Assembly: GCA_037953625.1 (NCBI GenBank)
Contig: CM075651.1
Span: 62,854,501-62,918,500, forward strand
DNA: 64,000 nt
Direction of reading: 5' to 3'
Source: Crotalaria pallida
Lineage: Eukaryota > Streptophyta > Magnoliopsida > Fabales > Fabaceae
Shown here: piece after piece, positions 29,936 to 41,489 of the stretch
Layout: each line of letters opens with the position of its first letter
Position numbering within the stretch: the first letter of the stretch is position 1
Made by a program: the position numbers and the translations under genes
The notes under the pieces: generated by a model
What the model was told of the DNA's origin: nothing
The model's database searches: none
Seen by the model: the letters and a program-made list of their open reading frames with translations, nothing else

Positions 29936-32900
29936 ATTGTTCCGCCTAGAAAAGTACTCTAGACTTCTTGACGTATCACCGTCATCGTCCTCCCCTAATG
30001 CAATCTCGTCCTAAGTATCCGCAGATACTTATCGTTCCTTCCTCTCCACTACTTCGAAACGACCCTCATACCTCACCACAATTATTAATGTCTTTTAAAA
30101 TCTTTTAAAAGTTTTAATTACGGCTTAATCCTAATGATCGGTTCATCCTTAGTTCATCCCTTCAATGAAACCCGATTGCTAATCGTTCGCATCTAATCCC
30201 CCTAAAATTCTCATACTATCACGTAGGTCATCACGGCATCGCTGCATCATCATCATCTATCTCAAATCTCAGCGACGTTTATTCTCATCAACATAAACAA
30301 CACGATCTCAACTCACTAGCGACTCAGCACATCATCGTTGTCTCCTTATCAACTGTGGATCAATAGCATTCTTTGTTACTATAACTCAACAGCGTCATTA
30401 GCATCTTTTCGAATCAGCTCATCCTCGCAGCGTTGTTAACTCCCTTCCTCGTCACCACGCTTCCGCTCGCTTACATTACACGTATTCTTTTACGTCTTTC
30501 ACATCTATCATTTTCGTCTCTTATTCCTTCGATTAATACTCTATAATCTTAGTCTTTAGCGTTTACATACATGATTTCGAACCATATCATATAACAATTA
30601 AACATCTCTCAGATCAATAATTAAATAGCACACATGAACAATTATAAAACATATCATAAACCAATCTCAGTCGTTCGGGTGGATAGCTAAATCAATCAAA
30701 CCTGTGCTATCACATACACCACTACGCTAATTGAGATTGGATGTCCAATCTTTGAGATGATTGGACGCCTTAATATGTTACCTAATTACCACGGCGTCTT
30801 AAGGGTATGCCCCTCTCTCACCTCGATGATGAACGTCCCAATGCTCTCCACGCTCTCTTGGTCCTCTCTCTTCGCCTCATGCCCTCGCATCTTCGCTCAA
30901 CTAAGACATTTTCTCGTGCATTAGAAACGATTCCGATATATATTCTTTTGATTTGTTTTGAAACAATTTCTCTTTTGAAAACATGTTGTCATGGTCTAAG
31001 GCCTTTCAAACTCAATTTAAATCTCATGTTTAAAACAATTCTTGGGAAAAAGCGTTTGGAAATAACTTAGAAATAATTTCCTTTCATTATAAAGTTTAAT
31101 TTAAAACATCATGGTTATGAAAATATATTCCTTAAAATATTTTTCAGAACACAAGAAGTAAAAGATAAACCCTAGGATTACACAAATAAATTCATCACAT
31201 TCAAGAACATTTATCACTTACTCACAGCAACACATTCTTAAGCTAAGGGAAATAGCTAATCGGGTTACAATAATAACGCACAAACTCAATCATGTATATT
31301 AAAGTAATTCAACTTTATGTTTTAATTGAATCATGGCAAGACCGAATTAACATGTCTTAGTTTCTAATTATTTCTAAACTTGCAAACCATAGAATTATCA
31401 TTATGGAAATCAATTCAAATAATTTCACTCACTTCTAGTCTCTTAAACCGAAAAGAACAAAGAAATTGACACATCATGGCATTGAACATAATCATGGAAT
31501 AAAATTACTTTCATAAATCATTTAAAAAGAGAATCCTTCTAAGCATCTAAAACATGTATTAACCGAATCACTCAAACAAAATCCTATAAAATATATCAAA
31601 TCACCAATATCATAAAACAATTATATCATCCTATTGGTTTAAAGACCAAACCGAGGGCATCATGAAACAAACTCCATTTCATTTTTCTTAGCTTAATTCA
31701 AGAAAACAAGTAAGACCACAAAACATCTTATGCATGTAGCTTCATGCTCCTAGATAAGACCAATCTTAGTCCATATGCAATCTAAATGATGATTAGGCAC
31801 ACTCTCCTATACACTCTTCTCAAAACCGAATATTTACATGCATAGGGTAAGAATCCTAGTTCACTTTTCAATGCACTAAAGACAACTAAAAGTTAGCCAC
31901 ATTACATTATCATGCATAGACCATCAAGAGATTTCCTTAGACTTTTTATTAAAACTTAATCTTATAAATTTTTCTTGGATAAAAACATGGTTTATAACTT
32001 GATCTTCTAAAAAGAATAGCATGCATGAACTCAAGGCGTACTAAATCTTATTCCTAATGTATACTTGTACCTAAAATCAAGCACCATCACACTTTATCAA
32101 CCATGGCCGAATGGCCTCCACATCAACAAAACAAATATAACACAAATCTTTAAATCAAATCATTCTCATAAAAGAAAATTATTTTAAATACCATTACCCT
32201 ATTATTTCATCTAGGCCGAGGCACACATAAAAGAGAACATAGCCTTTTTCATTTAAAAACTTAACATGCAAAGCCTCAAGGTCCTAATTTGAGTTTGCAC
32301 ACACATGGATTACAACATGCACCTATAAAGATCAACCAATAATCATCACAATTCAACATGCATGACCAAAAATTTCTATTCCCTTCTCAAGAAATCTTAG
32401 ATCATGGAATTGCTAATCAAATATTCACATAAACACATAGAGGTCACGGATTGGGTACAAAGATATATCATGCAAGACTTGAAATCCTCTATTTATCACC
32501 AACCATACTTAGATCATGAATTATTCACCAAATCCTTTAAATAAAAATCTCATGGGTCACGGATTTAGCACAAAACTTAATATGCAAGGCTTGAAATCTA
32601 CATTCCAACACAAAGCACACTTAGATCATGCATTATGTATTCAACCCTTTCCTAAAAATGTTGTAGGTAACGGTCTAAGAGGGAAAACCCAACATGCAAA
32701 GGGGTTTCATTTTAGTTTTTATGAAAATCTCAAATAAGGGTTTAGATTCTTCAAGAAGTTGCTTAGAAAATCATTGTGGTCTATCTAAAGAAATCATAAC
32801 CGAAACACATAAAGAGTCCATGAGTCCACTTATTTACATCCCAAATTTAAAAGTTCATGAAAAATCTAGGCTATGTAAATGAACATGGAATGAAAAGAGA

Positions 32901-33762
32901 AGAAAGAAAATTTGCAAAACTAAAAGAAAATCCTAACTCTCATGGTTTCCCTTAGATCTTCGAGTAACCTACCAAGAAAATTGAGTCTTCTACTTCAAAG
33001 GCTCTAAGTCTTCAAAGAAGGTTCAAGGACTTGGTTTAGATCTCCTTCTTCTTCCCTCTTGTCTCCCACGACCACTCTTTATTTCTCTCTCCTTCTATTT
33101 CTTCTAAGGGTGTGTTGGTCCCTTAGAAAGTGTTTTAGTTTGTTGGTGAGTGAAATGAAAGAAAGTGAAGAAGTGAATTGGGGCTTGGTTGCTTTAAGGG
33201 CACGAAGTTGCCTTCTTTGCCCTTGGAAATGGGTTCGGCCAAGGCATCACTTAGGAGGGCAAAATTGGGTTTCTCAAAGTTTGCATGGCAAGGGTTGAGT
33301 CAAGGAAACAAAATGCTTAGTCTAGGGCCTAGGTTTAATCATGCAATGGTCATCTCAAGGCCACTCTTTTCTTCTTGCATGGGACACTTGGTAGCTTCCA
33401 AGCTTGCCAAGGATTTTCCTTACCCCATAATTCAAACACCTACCCCAACACACTCACACATCATCACCGTAGCAACACATACACACACCTCATGCAAGTT
33501 TCATTTTCATTTTCCATTATATCACTTATAACATGTGTTAAAATCATGAATTCAAGGATCACATATGCATACACATAGGACCGTAGCATTATACACACAT
33601 ACAAACACATGTATTTATTTTCAAGCAACATTCACATATTGAATCAAACATACATCACATTTATTTAATTTTCCTACAAGAACACATTTTATTCTAAAGA
33701 AAACTTAGGCTACCTCAAAGTAAACAATTATCCACCCATAACACACACATAATTAAAATATC
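29936..33762 (-). other. L2 interior, non-coding
   Basis: Mostly AT-rich; 30050-30900 is richer in C and T. From about 31000 it shares the 'catgcaa / tagatcatg / acacata' phrase repetition with L1, and from 32940-33420 the pyrimidine-rich promoter-proximal block. Nothing codes for a recognisable protein. Confidence 0.6.
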
Positions 33763-33784
33763 TATATATATATATATATATATA
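33763..33784. repeat. (TA)11 microsatellite
   Basis: Perfect TA repeat of eleven units near the LTR L2 start. Confidence 0.95.
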
Positions 33785-34582
33785 AATGCCCTTAAAAATC
33801 AAACTTTTATACAATAAGGAATTTCCAAAAGACAATTGAAATCTCTAATTTTCAAAAAATCATATTTTCTTAAAGTTCGTCTTCCCAAGATTGTCCAAAA
33901 CAATTTTGTAAATAGTTTTAGGAAATTCGAAGATCACCTTTTAAAAATATAAATTAATTTCATAAAGAAATCATTTCTTTAGAAAATCTTTATCAAAATC
34001 TCAACGTTTAGTTTTGACGAATTCGTTTCTACATGCACGGAAAATGAGGGGTGTTACAAGTGTGAACCAGGATAAAATTGGTGTTGTCTCTCTTTTTTAT
34101 AGCTTTCTTAGTTTTCAAGTAAAACCAAACCCTAAGTTCTCTAGAAAGGGGCTTTTATAATTCTAGTAGCAATCGGTTGCAATTAACTTGTTTTCAACTT
34201 GTTTTAACTTAGTTTAATTGCCCTCTACTTTGATTTATATCTGCCCTGGATTAGTCTTTTAGGAATTGAATCATTTTGCTAAATTTCTCTGAAACTGCTC
34301 CTTTCTGTTCTGCATAAAACACTCGAGTGTTTTACAATTCACTCGAGTATTTCGTTGCATTTCACTCGAGTGTTCTTCATTTCACTCAAGTAAATTGCCC
34401 AGTTTCAGAAAAACAAGCTTTTGATCAATTATCTTTTAATTGCACCGAAAATTAGTCACTGTTGCTTCCATATTACTATTCACCCCCCTCTAGTAATTGC
34501 TAAGCCCGCTTGTTGGTTTCCAACAGGTGTTAATTCCATGAATTAGGAAAACTACCTTTTCAGGTTCCCTATTGTTCAATAA

Positions 34583-34843
34583 TTATGTAGATTGATTTTT
34601 AGATTTTTCATGAAAGCACAAAGGTTGAATATAGCGGAAAAATTTTGAGTCATCCAAGCATGCAATAGATTTGACCAAATTTTTAATTGCTAGAAATTCA
34701 TCATACAAGGGTGAATCAAATTTTTCTACCATATTCAAACCTTCTAAAGTTTTATTTCGGTCCTCTTCCTCAAACTCATTATGCACCTTTTTCTCTATTT
34801 GCTCCTCTATAGGAGTTTCATCATTGGTCACATCCATCACCAC
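34583..34843 (-). CDS. D1 small ORF 2
   Basis: 86 codons (MVMDVTNDETPIEEQIEKK) rich in Glu, Lys and Asn. Follows D1 ORF 1 with a 15-bp gap; the two may be one longer frame broken by a stop. No family recognised. As D1 lacks gag and pol, these frames may be remnants of the leader region before gag. Confidence 0.35.
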   Translation of the reverse strand: MVMDVTNDETPIEEQIEKKVHNEFEEEDRNKTLEGLNMVEKFDSPLYDEFLAIKNLVKSIACLDDSKFFRYIQPLCFHEKSKNQST

Positions 34844-34858
34844 AACTTTTTCCTCTAT

Positions 34859-35242
34859 TTAATGAGAGTCAAAAATTGTTGGTGATGCTTGTGACTCTTC
34901 ATCTAATGGCTTTGAAATGTGTTCAACTTTGATTTCAAGGTTCCTTGAATTGGAACCTTGAATCGAGTAATAGGTTCTGACATCTTCAATAAAATCTTTA
35001 GTGTTTTGAGCACATTTCTCTAAAGCTATTTCCCATGGAGCTTTCTCCACGGGAATTGGCTCCACATAAAAAATTAAATTAGCTGTAGCTTCTAATTTCT
35101 CTAAAGCTATTTCTAATGAAGTTTTCCTATAGCTTATGTTTTGTGCATAATAGTATGGAGAATGTGTATCCAAAATAAGTCTATCACAATCAAAATCATT
35201 ATTAAAAGTATTGTTATACATGAAAAGGGACAAGTTACACAA
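34859..35242 (-). CDS. D1 small ORF 1
   Basis: 127 codons (MCNLSLFMYNNTFNND), starting 45 bp from the primer site. It contains an internal repeat: SLEIALEKLEATANLIFYVEP and PWEIALEKCAQNTKDF share the IALEK core. The D1 family could use it as a small accessory product, but no known gag motif is present. Confidence 0.4.
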   Translation of the reverse strand: MCNLSLFMYNNTFNNDFDCDRLILDTHSPYYYAQNISYRKTSLEIALEKLEATANLIFYVEPIPVEKAPWEIALEKCAQNTKDFIEDVRTYYSIQGSNSRNLEIKVEHISKPLDEESQASPTIFDSH

Positions 35243-35286
35243 GTAATTACAAATAAGTACCGGAAAAAATTAGAATTGAATTTCAA

Positions 35287-35304
35287 TCCCCGGCAACGGC
35301 GCCA
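35287..35304 (-). promoter_or_regulatory. D1 primer binding site (tRNA-Asp type)
   Basis: Minus strand TGGCGCCGTTGCCGGGGA, 18 bases matching the complement of the 3' end of plant tRNA-Asp as I know it, six bases from the LTR. This site is typical of Athila-clade elements. Confidence 0.88.
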
Positions 35305-35310
35305 AAAACT

Positions 35311-36796
35311 AGTTGGCAATTCGGCAAGTGTACCGATCGCACAAGTAATAAAGAGTAAGTAAAATTATCGTTCCACTCGGGGATTGAAAATTGTTTCTAA
35401 TTTCTTTCACCTAATTGCAATTACTATGTATAACTTGTATTGGTTTAGAGTTTAAGAGATAGGAGTGTAGAATTAAAGGAATGAAACAATTCATAAACTA
35501 AAAAGGATTTAGAAGCAAATATGGAAAAGGTTAGGAACTTGGTTTCATTGTAGGATATGGTTATTAATTATGAAAATATGTTTTCCAATAAATCAAAAAC
35601 CCCAGAAACAATAAAAGCTAGATCCCTCCAACAATTATGTTTCTCACTAAACTTTACCCCTTAATCCCTTAAGTGACTTCTAATTTATAAGAGTTATACA
35701 ATTACCCAAAAGTATTCCTACGAGTTGAATAATTATATTGTTTGGTTGAAAGGCCTAATCTTAATCCTAATTTTCCAATTAAGGTTCAGATTACCAAAGA
35801 AAAACATAATGTGATCAATTCTATGAATTGTAATTAAAACACAACCAAGCAATTGATTTGAAAAGAAAAACATTAATTCATAAATAAACAGCCAAATTAA
35901 GATCCATACAAATCCACCTTATTCCTAACAAGAGGTTCAATTATACATATCTGAAGAAGAAGAAGAAGGAATGGGAAAAACTAATAATCACAAAAAATAA
36001 TAAATTTACCCCAAGAGATCTTCAATCACCAAGTGGATCCCTCCAGCAATGTTGATCTCCAATCCTTGTGCCTTGCCTCCTTGCTCTCAATTGCATAACA
36101 GCCTCTCTTCTCTAATCCTAATTTTATTCTAATCTCTTATTTGGCTCTGAAAAGTCTACCTAACCTAATGGAAAAGCCTATATTTAAAGTCTAAAACTAA
36201 TCTTAATTGATATAATATGATAAGATCCTATTAGAATAATCTAATCTTTAAGAATCTTATCTACAAATAGAATTTATCATTAAAATCCTTCTAGAATCCC
36301 GTATTTGTGTCTGACAGCCACTTCGGCACTGATTTTGACCCCAAAGATGGACGAATTTGAGCAAGGCTATTTCTGGCAATGTTGTAGATCTTTTCCTTAG
36401 CTTTAAAATGATACCAAGATCGCCTCATATGGATAAGAGTAGCTCAAGTTATGGTCAAAACAGCAAACAGTGTCACTTTCTCGTGATGCGCGCGCCTGGG
36501 CGCCAAGGGCCTCACGCCTGGGCGTGCGTCACCTGCTCCGACTCCGTTTCGCTCCGTTCTTACGCCATTTTCAAGGTCTTTTCATCCTCTTTCATGGTCC
36601 ATATTTATTTTCTTCATTTAAGCTCCGAAAGTACCTGGAACATACACAAAACGGATCAAAACTTTCAAAGGATTCCAAATGACCTAACTTCCTAAAAATT
36701 ATATAAAAAGTCCTAAATTTACCAGAGAAACAAACCAATCCATAGTAAAAGGGAGTCTAATTCATGCTCAAAACATCATATATTAGACTCAAATCA
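35311..36796 (-). repeat. D1 5' LTR
   Basis: Partner of 3220-4705. The inner terminal base is changed (AGTTGG for TGTTGG). Ends ACTCAAATCA before the CTAGC TSD. Confidence 0.9.
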
Positions 36797-37420
36797 CTAG
36801 CCGGTGCTAGGTCTAAGCATCCTAAGTCGCTACCGTATCCTATGCATGTGACTAGGCTCTTGACCCACTTCCATTTGCCAATTTCCCCCAATGAAGAGAC
36901 CATGACCCTTCATGTTAATCAGCACTGCCTGAACAATGGTACTCTCAAGCTTCAAGGGATGGAATTCCATGCACCTTCAGGCGAGTATATGTATAAGGAA
37001 GATGTGGCTAATCTGAATAAAGCAAAAAATGTTGCAACTCAACAAGGAGTAGACGTTGAGCAATTAGAGGAAGAAGCTGCAGCATTTGATGAAGCCGAGG
37101 TTGGAAATCCGATTGAGGACGAGATTAATTTTGATGATTTTACTGGTTCTCATTTTGGGTTTGATGATTCGGAGTGGAGAGACAATGTCATCTCGCGGCT
37201 GGATACTCTCGATGGAAGGGTAGACTCTCTTGCGTCTACTATTGATGTCCAGTGAGATGATATTGCAAGTCTCGATGCTAGAATGGGTGCACAGTCGGCT
37301 ATGATTTACTTCCGATTGGATCAGCATTCGGATCAGATGAATCGTCGGTTTGATGAGATGATGGCTGCTTTTACTCGATTTTACCCTCCTTCAGATGATG
37401 CACCTCCATCAATGTTTTGA
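36797..37420 (+). pseudogene. S1 envelope-like ORF, C-terminal part
   Basis: Continues the S1 frame after D1 with the conserved LPYPMHVTRLLTHFHLPI, then an acidic stretch ending in NFDDFTGSHFGFD and a coiled-coil-like end (ISRLDTLDGRVDSLAS). A TGA at 37253-37255 interrupts it; the same frame stays open for another 54 codons and stops at 37418-37420. It parallels the S2 ORF end at 26503-26870. Confidence 0.75.
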
Positions 37421-37976
37421 TGCTGCTGTTTTTAGACATTTTATGTTTCTCAAGTCTTATGATTTTGTTGAACATTATGTATTTTGGAAGTTAGCTTTGA
37501 AACTTTATGCACTTATTGGACTTTATGTTGTCATTTTAAATCTATTGTGTTTTAATGCAAAGTTTCAGGGGGAGCTATTCGTTTTATGACATATTTGTTT
37601 TATGGCATATTTGGTTATGGGGTTTCCGAATATGATGCTCTCCACCCTTTATCTTGTTCTCAAAGTGTTTTATCTTTTTGGCTAATGACAAAAAGGGGGA
37701 GAAATATATGCATATGCATATGCACTTGTCACAATCTTGTTGTTGTAATTAAATTTTATATCTGCTCTGATACCATGATATGCACTTGTCATAATTTTGT
37801 TGCTGTAATTAAAATTTCATAACTACTTTGCTAGCACAGCTGAATTTTGACAGGTTTAGAGGTTCTTGTATTAAGGGGGAGTTGCCTCACAAAGAAACCA
37901 TCATGTGCAAGCATCTTAATGTGGTATCAAGCTCAACAAGTGTTAATTATTTTGTCATCACCAAAAAGGGGGAGAT
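37421..37976 (+). promoter_or_regulatory. S1 3' untranslated region with four polypurine tracts
   Basis: Tracts at 37566-37573 (CAGGGGGA), 37689-37702 (CAAAAAGGGGGAGA), 37873-37881 (AAGGGGGAG) and, next to the LTR, 37962-37975 (CAAAAAGGGGGAGA). The two perfect copies are 273 bp apart. No ORF. Confidence 0.8.
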
Positions 37977-39577
37977 TGTAAATTCAATGCTCCTAGTTAT
38001 TATGTGGATATGATTTTGATGATGACAAAGTAATTAACGATCAAGCTTTGAAGTCAATACAACAACAACAATAAGAAATCAAGAAATTAGTCAAGTTCTT
38101 ATTCATTCTCAATTTGGTTGTAATTGTAATTTATCATTTATGTTGAGAGTGGGTAGAAATAGTTAATCTCTTCTAAGAGTAAAATAAGTAATATGATTAT
38201 TAGGTTGAGATTAACCTAAATTAATACTTGAGAAGAAAAACAAAAAGGAAAATTAATTCTTATTATGTCTGATCAAAATACTCGAGTATTTTGAAGAAGA
38301 CTCGAGTCTTCACTCAAGTATTCTGAAAAAGACTCGAGTGTTGATGCCATATCAGCAAATATAGCCGTTAGTCTTATTCATGCAACAGATCTTTCCAGCC
38401 TTGCCAAAAGACTCGAGTATTGGCCAAAAAGACTCGAGTCTCTCGGTACAGTAAGCAAAAATAAAGTCGTTGGAAATACTAAAAAACCCATATTAGGGCA
38501 CTTGAGTCTTTCCCAACTCTTCAGATCTTAATTGTAAAATTGCTCTCTATTTTGCACAAGAACAAACAAGACAACAAGAACAAAATCATTACAAGCTTAC
38601 TCTGATTCTTCTTCTCAAGTGTTAATTTCACAAAACTCAACTTTGCCCTCATATTGTTATTTTCTTCTCAAGTTGAGTTTAGGTCTCAATTCATTATTGA
38701 GCTGTGCTTATTTGTGCGGATCCATTGTGAGATTTGTAATACACATTCAAAATAGCTTGTTGATTCAAGTCTTGGATTGTTCCCAAGCAAACCCTAAGTG
38801 GGCTTAGGGTATTGGAGTCTTGAGAGTTCTCAAGCACAAAGACTAAGAGGTTCTTAGCCTGGTGGAACTTCTTGAAGGGTGTTCAAGGAAGCTTTGGAAG
38901 AGTTCTTCATCACCGGAATCAAATTGGGGTAGAAATCAAGAGTTTGGTTCACTCTTGAAGGGTTAGGTTGAGTGAGGCTATCTCCATTAATCCTTGTAAT
39001 TTCTAACAATTTAATTTATAGAAAAATCTCCTAAGGTGGTTAGGAGGACTGGATGTAGCTCATTGTTGGAGTGAACCAGGATAAAATTGCTTGAGTGTTG
39101 ATTTATTGCTTTCATTTATATTCTTGCTCAAACAACCTAAAGCTTTCCAAAGAAAAGGATTTGTCTAATTGGGTAGTAATTTCAAGGCAATTAAGTGTTA
39201 TTCAGTTGTTAAAATTCATCTTAATTGCTTGCTATTATGTTATATAAGTCTCTGTTGTGTATTGGATTAATTAGAAGCGAGTTGCTGATTTTTCATTTCT
39301 GGTTTAGTGCACCTCTGATACGAAAGACTTGAGTATTTCTCAAAATACTCGAGTAGTTCTTGCTTAGAGACTCGAGTAAGATCTTAAAAGACTCGAGTGG
39401 TTCATCCTGAAACACTCGAGTATTTCAAGAAAGACTCGAGTATTTCGTGTTATTTCCAGAAAAATCAGTTTTTGCTCAATTAATTTAATAGTATTCGAAA
39501 TATTTGGAATTGCTGCTTCAAATTACTATTCACCCCCCCCTCTAGTAATTGCTAAGACCGCTTGTTGGTTTCCAACA
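37977..39577 (+). repeat. S1 3' LTR
   Basis: 1601 bp, TGTAAATTCAATGCTCC...TTTCCAACA. Related to, but clearly different from, the S2 LTR. ACTCGAGT clusters at 38280-38438 (five exact copies) and 39347-39441 (five exact copies plus a one-base variant), flanking the presumed transcription start. Confidence 0.88.
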
Positions 39578-39867
39578 GATTCAAGGATTGAGGTGATCAA
39601 TCCCAACCTAACATCAACAACACATTATTGTCATTTTTGTTGATGGTACTATCCCTTATCAGATGCAAGAGTAAGAATGGCCAATCCTAACCTTAAAATC
39701 CATTAAATGACAACACCATCATGGGATTTGGTTAGGTTTCGATTAGAGCCCTACAACTCATTGATTCTTTCTAAGGCTTTTCACGATTTCCTAAAAAGCT
39801 AGATTAAATTCGCGTATTCCTTAAGTTTCACAGTACATGGTATGTTGCTAGCATAACGATTACCTCA
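39578..39867. other. Unassigned stretch right of S1
   Basis: 290 bp without ORF or recognised repeat. It follows the S1 3' LTR and precedes the end of the T1 gag fragment; it may be the decayed gag-protease part of T1. Confidence 0.4.
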
Positions 39868-40434
39868 TATGAGATTGCTCTTAGGGCAGTTTGCAGTAAT
39901 GTGTCTCGGTTTCCCGCACTGAAAGCAGAGACCCATTTTCCTGTGCTGGTTAAAAACCCAACATATACGACTATGGGATCTTTCGTAGTGTGGACATGGT
40001 GGCCTAGCACTTGGAGCGGTCACATTCTGGCTAGTTTTCTTTGGAGCTACTGTTCTAGAGTTGGTATTGGCATATGGACCTAGTTCCTGAGCCGATTCCT
40101 TTTCCCTGATAGGACCTCCTGCCCCCTGCATATTCCTGCTCTTGTCCTCAGACGTCTTCTGTTTCAAACCCTTCTCATAAGTGCTAGTCATATTCACCAG
40201 TTGAGACAGATCAACTATGTTCTGATACTCAAAAGCAATCCGAATCTCCGTGCGGAGCCCTGACCCAAATTTGATGCACTTGGTCCTCTCCTCTGCATCC
40301 CTGTAGCTTGTAGCATAACAGAAAAGATCTTCAAACCGTGTTGCTTACTCTCCAACACTCAGGTTCCCTTGAGTCAGGTTCAGAAAAGCAATCTCCTTTT
40401 CTTTACTCACATCCTCTGGAAAATACTTTCCCAG
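39868..40434 (-). pseudogene. gag: T1: chromovirus gag fragment
   Basis: Encodes the C-terminal half of a Tekay/Del-type Gag, equivalent to T2 at about 52580-53130: KYFPEDV..., FEYQN, LVNMTSTYEKGLK, and a CCHC knuckle CFQCGKPRHITANC. A TAA interrupts it near 40345. It ends at 39868 right after the knuckle region. A2 enters at 40435 (presumed TSD CCCAG at 40430-40434; partner outside the window). Confidence 0.8.
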
Positions 40435-41489
40435 TGATCGAGGTCGTACCCCATCAAAATAAAAGGGGTTTAATTCTGTAGTACTAGGAAGGTGATCCTA
40501 GATCGTTTCCCAGCGAATATTGGTTTAGGCAAAGTATCAAACACGTAGTGTGCAATAAAATGGGGGGGGGGGGGTTGTATGTATCAGATGTGAAGAACAA
40601 AACACAAAACAGAATATTAAAACTAAGAAAATCAGAAACAAAAGCGGGCAAACCCCTTTGGCTACGTACACTACTCAATCCTAGCTCACTAAAGATCGAT
40701 TCCTCTCCTCTCCTCTGTCCAACTTGTGACAACCAAATACTAAGCGAAAATTTAGTTATCACTCCAAACCCTAACTTCTAATTAAGCATCAGAAACCAGA
40801 ATTGGAGTTTTTACGAGTTAATACAAATTAAGCATTTATATTCATGTATTATCTCTATGAAATGGAATTAAGCAAACCACTAAACATTGATAAACATGAA
40901 AACAGAGAAGAGAAAACGAAATTGCATTAATAACAAGAGCTCAAGAGTAGATAATACAATACCAAAGGGATTAACCCTTGAAGTCTAGCCTTCCATGGCC
41001 ATAAATGAAGAAAAACGAGTAGAAATGGGGAAGAACAAAACCCTAGCAGCCACCACCACTCGGGAGAGCCAAGAGAGAAGTTCTAACCTAGAGAGAGAGT
41101 GACAAATCTGAAAATGGGAGAGTGGTTCAGGGTTTACACGAATTTCCCCTTCTTTTACCATGAAAATGGGCCTAAAACATGGCCCTAAGTCCTAAGAAAT
41201 ACTATTATGAAAATTACAACTAAAAAGGGACCTAAATGCAAATTACAATCTTCACTTCAATACTTCAATCTTCATTTCCAAAATGCCCAAAGTGTCCTTT
41301 TTCCAAATATGACCTGAAAATAGAAATAGAATTAATTAGGCTAAATAATCCCAAATTAAACAATATTCGGAATATTAGTCCAATAAACTCTAAATCACTA
41401 AATCAAGCTAAAAAAAGTCAAATGGGCAACAAGTATCAATAATAGGAGTAAAATAATGCAAGGAATATTGGGAAATAAAATGCTCATCA
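40435..41489 (-). repeat. A2 3' LTR
   Basis: 1055 bp, same family as the A1 LTR; starts TGATCGAGGTCGTACCCC on the plus strand. A G run of about 13 at 40562-40574 replaces a run of 7 in A1. Confidence 0.9.

Larger units (their letters stand above)
28475..34058 (-). mobile_element. L2: 5.6-kb solo LTR of a giant-LTR gypsy-type family
   Basis: Starts TGTAACACCCC, ends GGGGTGTTACA (perfect 11-bp inverted ends), flanked by AGTGT at 28470-28474 and 34059-34063. The same S2 LTR without insertion is seen at 7490-7510. The start sequence does not recur inside, so I see no pair of LTRs, no primer site and no gag/pol, hence a solo LTR by recombination, or an unusual non-autonomous unit. Its right 2 kb match L1. 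The minus strand is taken as sense from L1's TATA box. Contains an acidic ORF (28839-29183), a hairpin-rich block (29599-29935) and a TA repeat. Confidence 0.82.
6453..34525 (+). mobile_element. S2: Sirevirus (Ty1/copia) with nested insertions
   Basis: Bounded by GGTGT at 6448-6452 and 34526-34530. Order: 5' LTR 6453-7965, initiator-Met primer site, gag 8034-9806, pol 9820-12231, then S3, remains of the envelope-like ORF (16196-17051 and 26503-26870), 3' untranslated region with repeated polypurine tracts, 3' LTR 27426-34525. S3, A1 and L2 are inserted in it. The end of pol and the start of the envelope-like ORF are missing because of a junction near 16195. LTRs differ at about 18 of 1513 positions (counted by eye), about 1.1%. 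Confidence 0.9.
27426..34525 (+). repeat. S2 3' LTR, split by L2
   Basis: LTR halves 27426-28474 and 34064-34525 join after removal of L2 and one AGTGT copy to match the 5' LTR (about 1511 bp). ACTCGAGT clusters lie at about 27731-27859 and 34319-34370. Confidence 0.92.
3220..36796 (-). mobile_element. D1: non-autonomous Athila-like element (host of S2)
   Basis: Two 1486-bp LTRs (3220-4705 and 35311-36796) are flanked by CTAGC at 3215-3219 and 36797-36801. On the minus strand the order is 5' LTR, tRNA-Asp-type primer site, two small ORFs, non-coding region, polypurine tract, 3' LTR. Without the S2 insertion (6453-34525, with the GGTGT duplication) the element is only about 5.5 kb and has no gag, protease, RT or integrase, so it would need proteins from a relative such as A1. 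By eye the LTRs differ at about 60 of 1486 sites (about 4%), which makes D1 older than S2 and A1. Confidence 0.88.
2070..39577 (+). mobile_element. S1: outermost Sirevirus (Ty1/copia), 5' part missing
   Basis: Plus-strand Sirevirus recognised from its envelope-like ORF, its repeated CAAAAAGGGGGAGA polypurine tracts and a TG...CA 3' LTR ending TTGGTTTCCAACA. Visible parts are a non-coding block with palindromes and a TATA box (2070-2821), the envelope-like ORF (2822-3219 and 36797-37420), the 3' untranslated region (37421-37976) and the 3' LTR (37977-39577). Everything between 3220 and 36796 is nested insertion. Gag, pol and the 5' LTR are not in the window; L1 interrupts the element on its left. 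The 3' flank begins GATTC, the expected TSD, but its partner lies outside. Confidence 0.8.

Noticed and set aside
33059..33578. Plus-strand ORFs in L2
   Set aside because: Sense of this LTR is most likely minus; frames are not kept in L1.
28475..34058. DNA transposon, because of 11-bp inverted ends
   Set aside because: TG...CA ends, 5-bp TSD and similarity to L1 fit an LTR; no transposase found.
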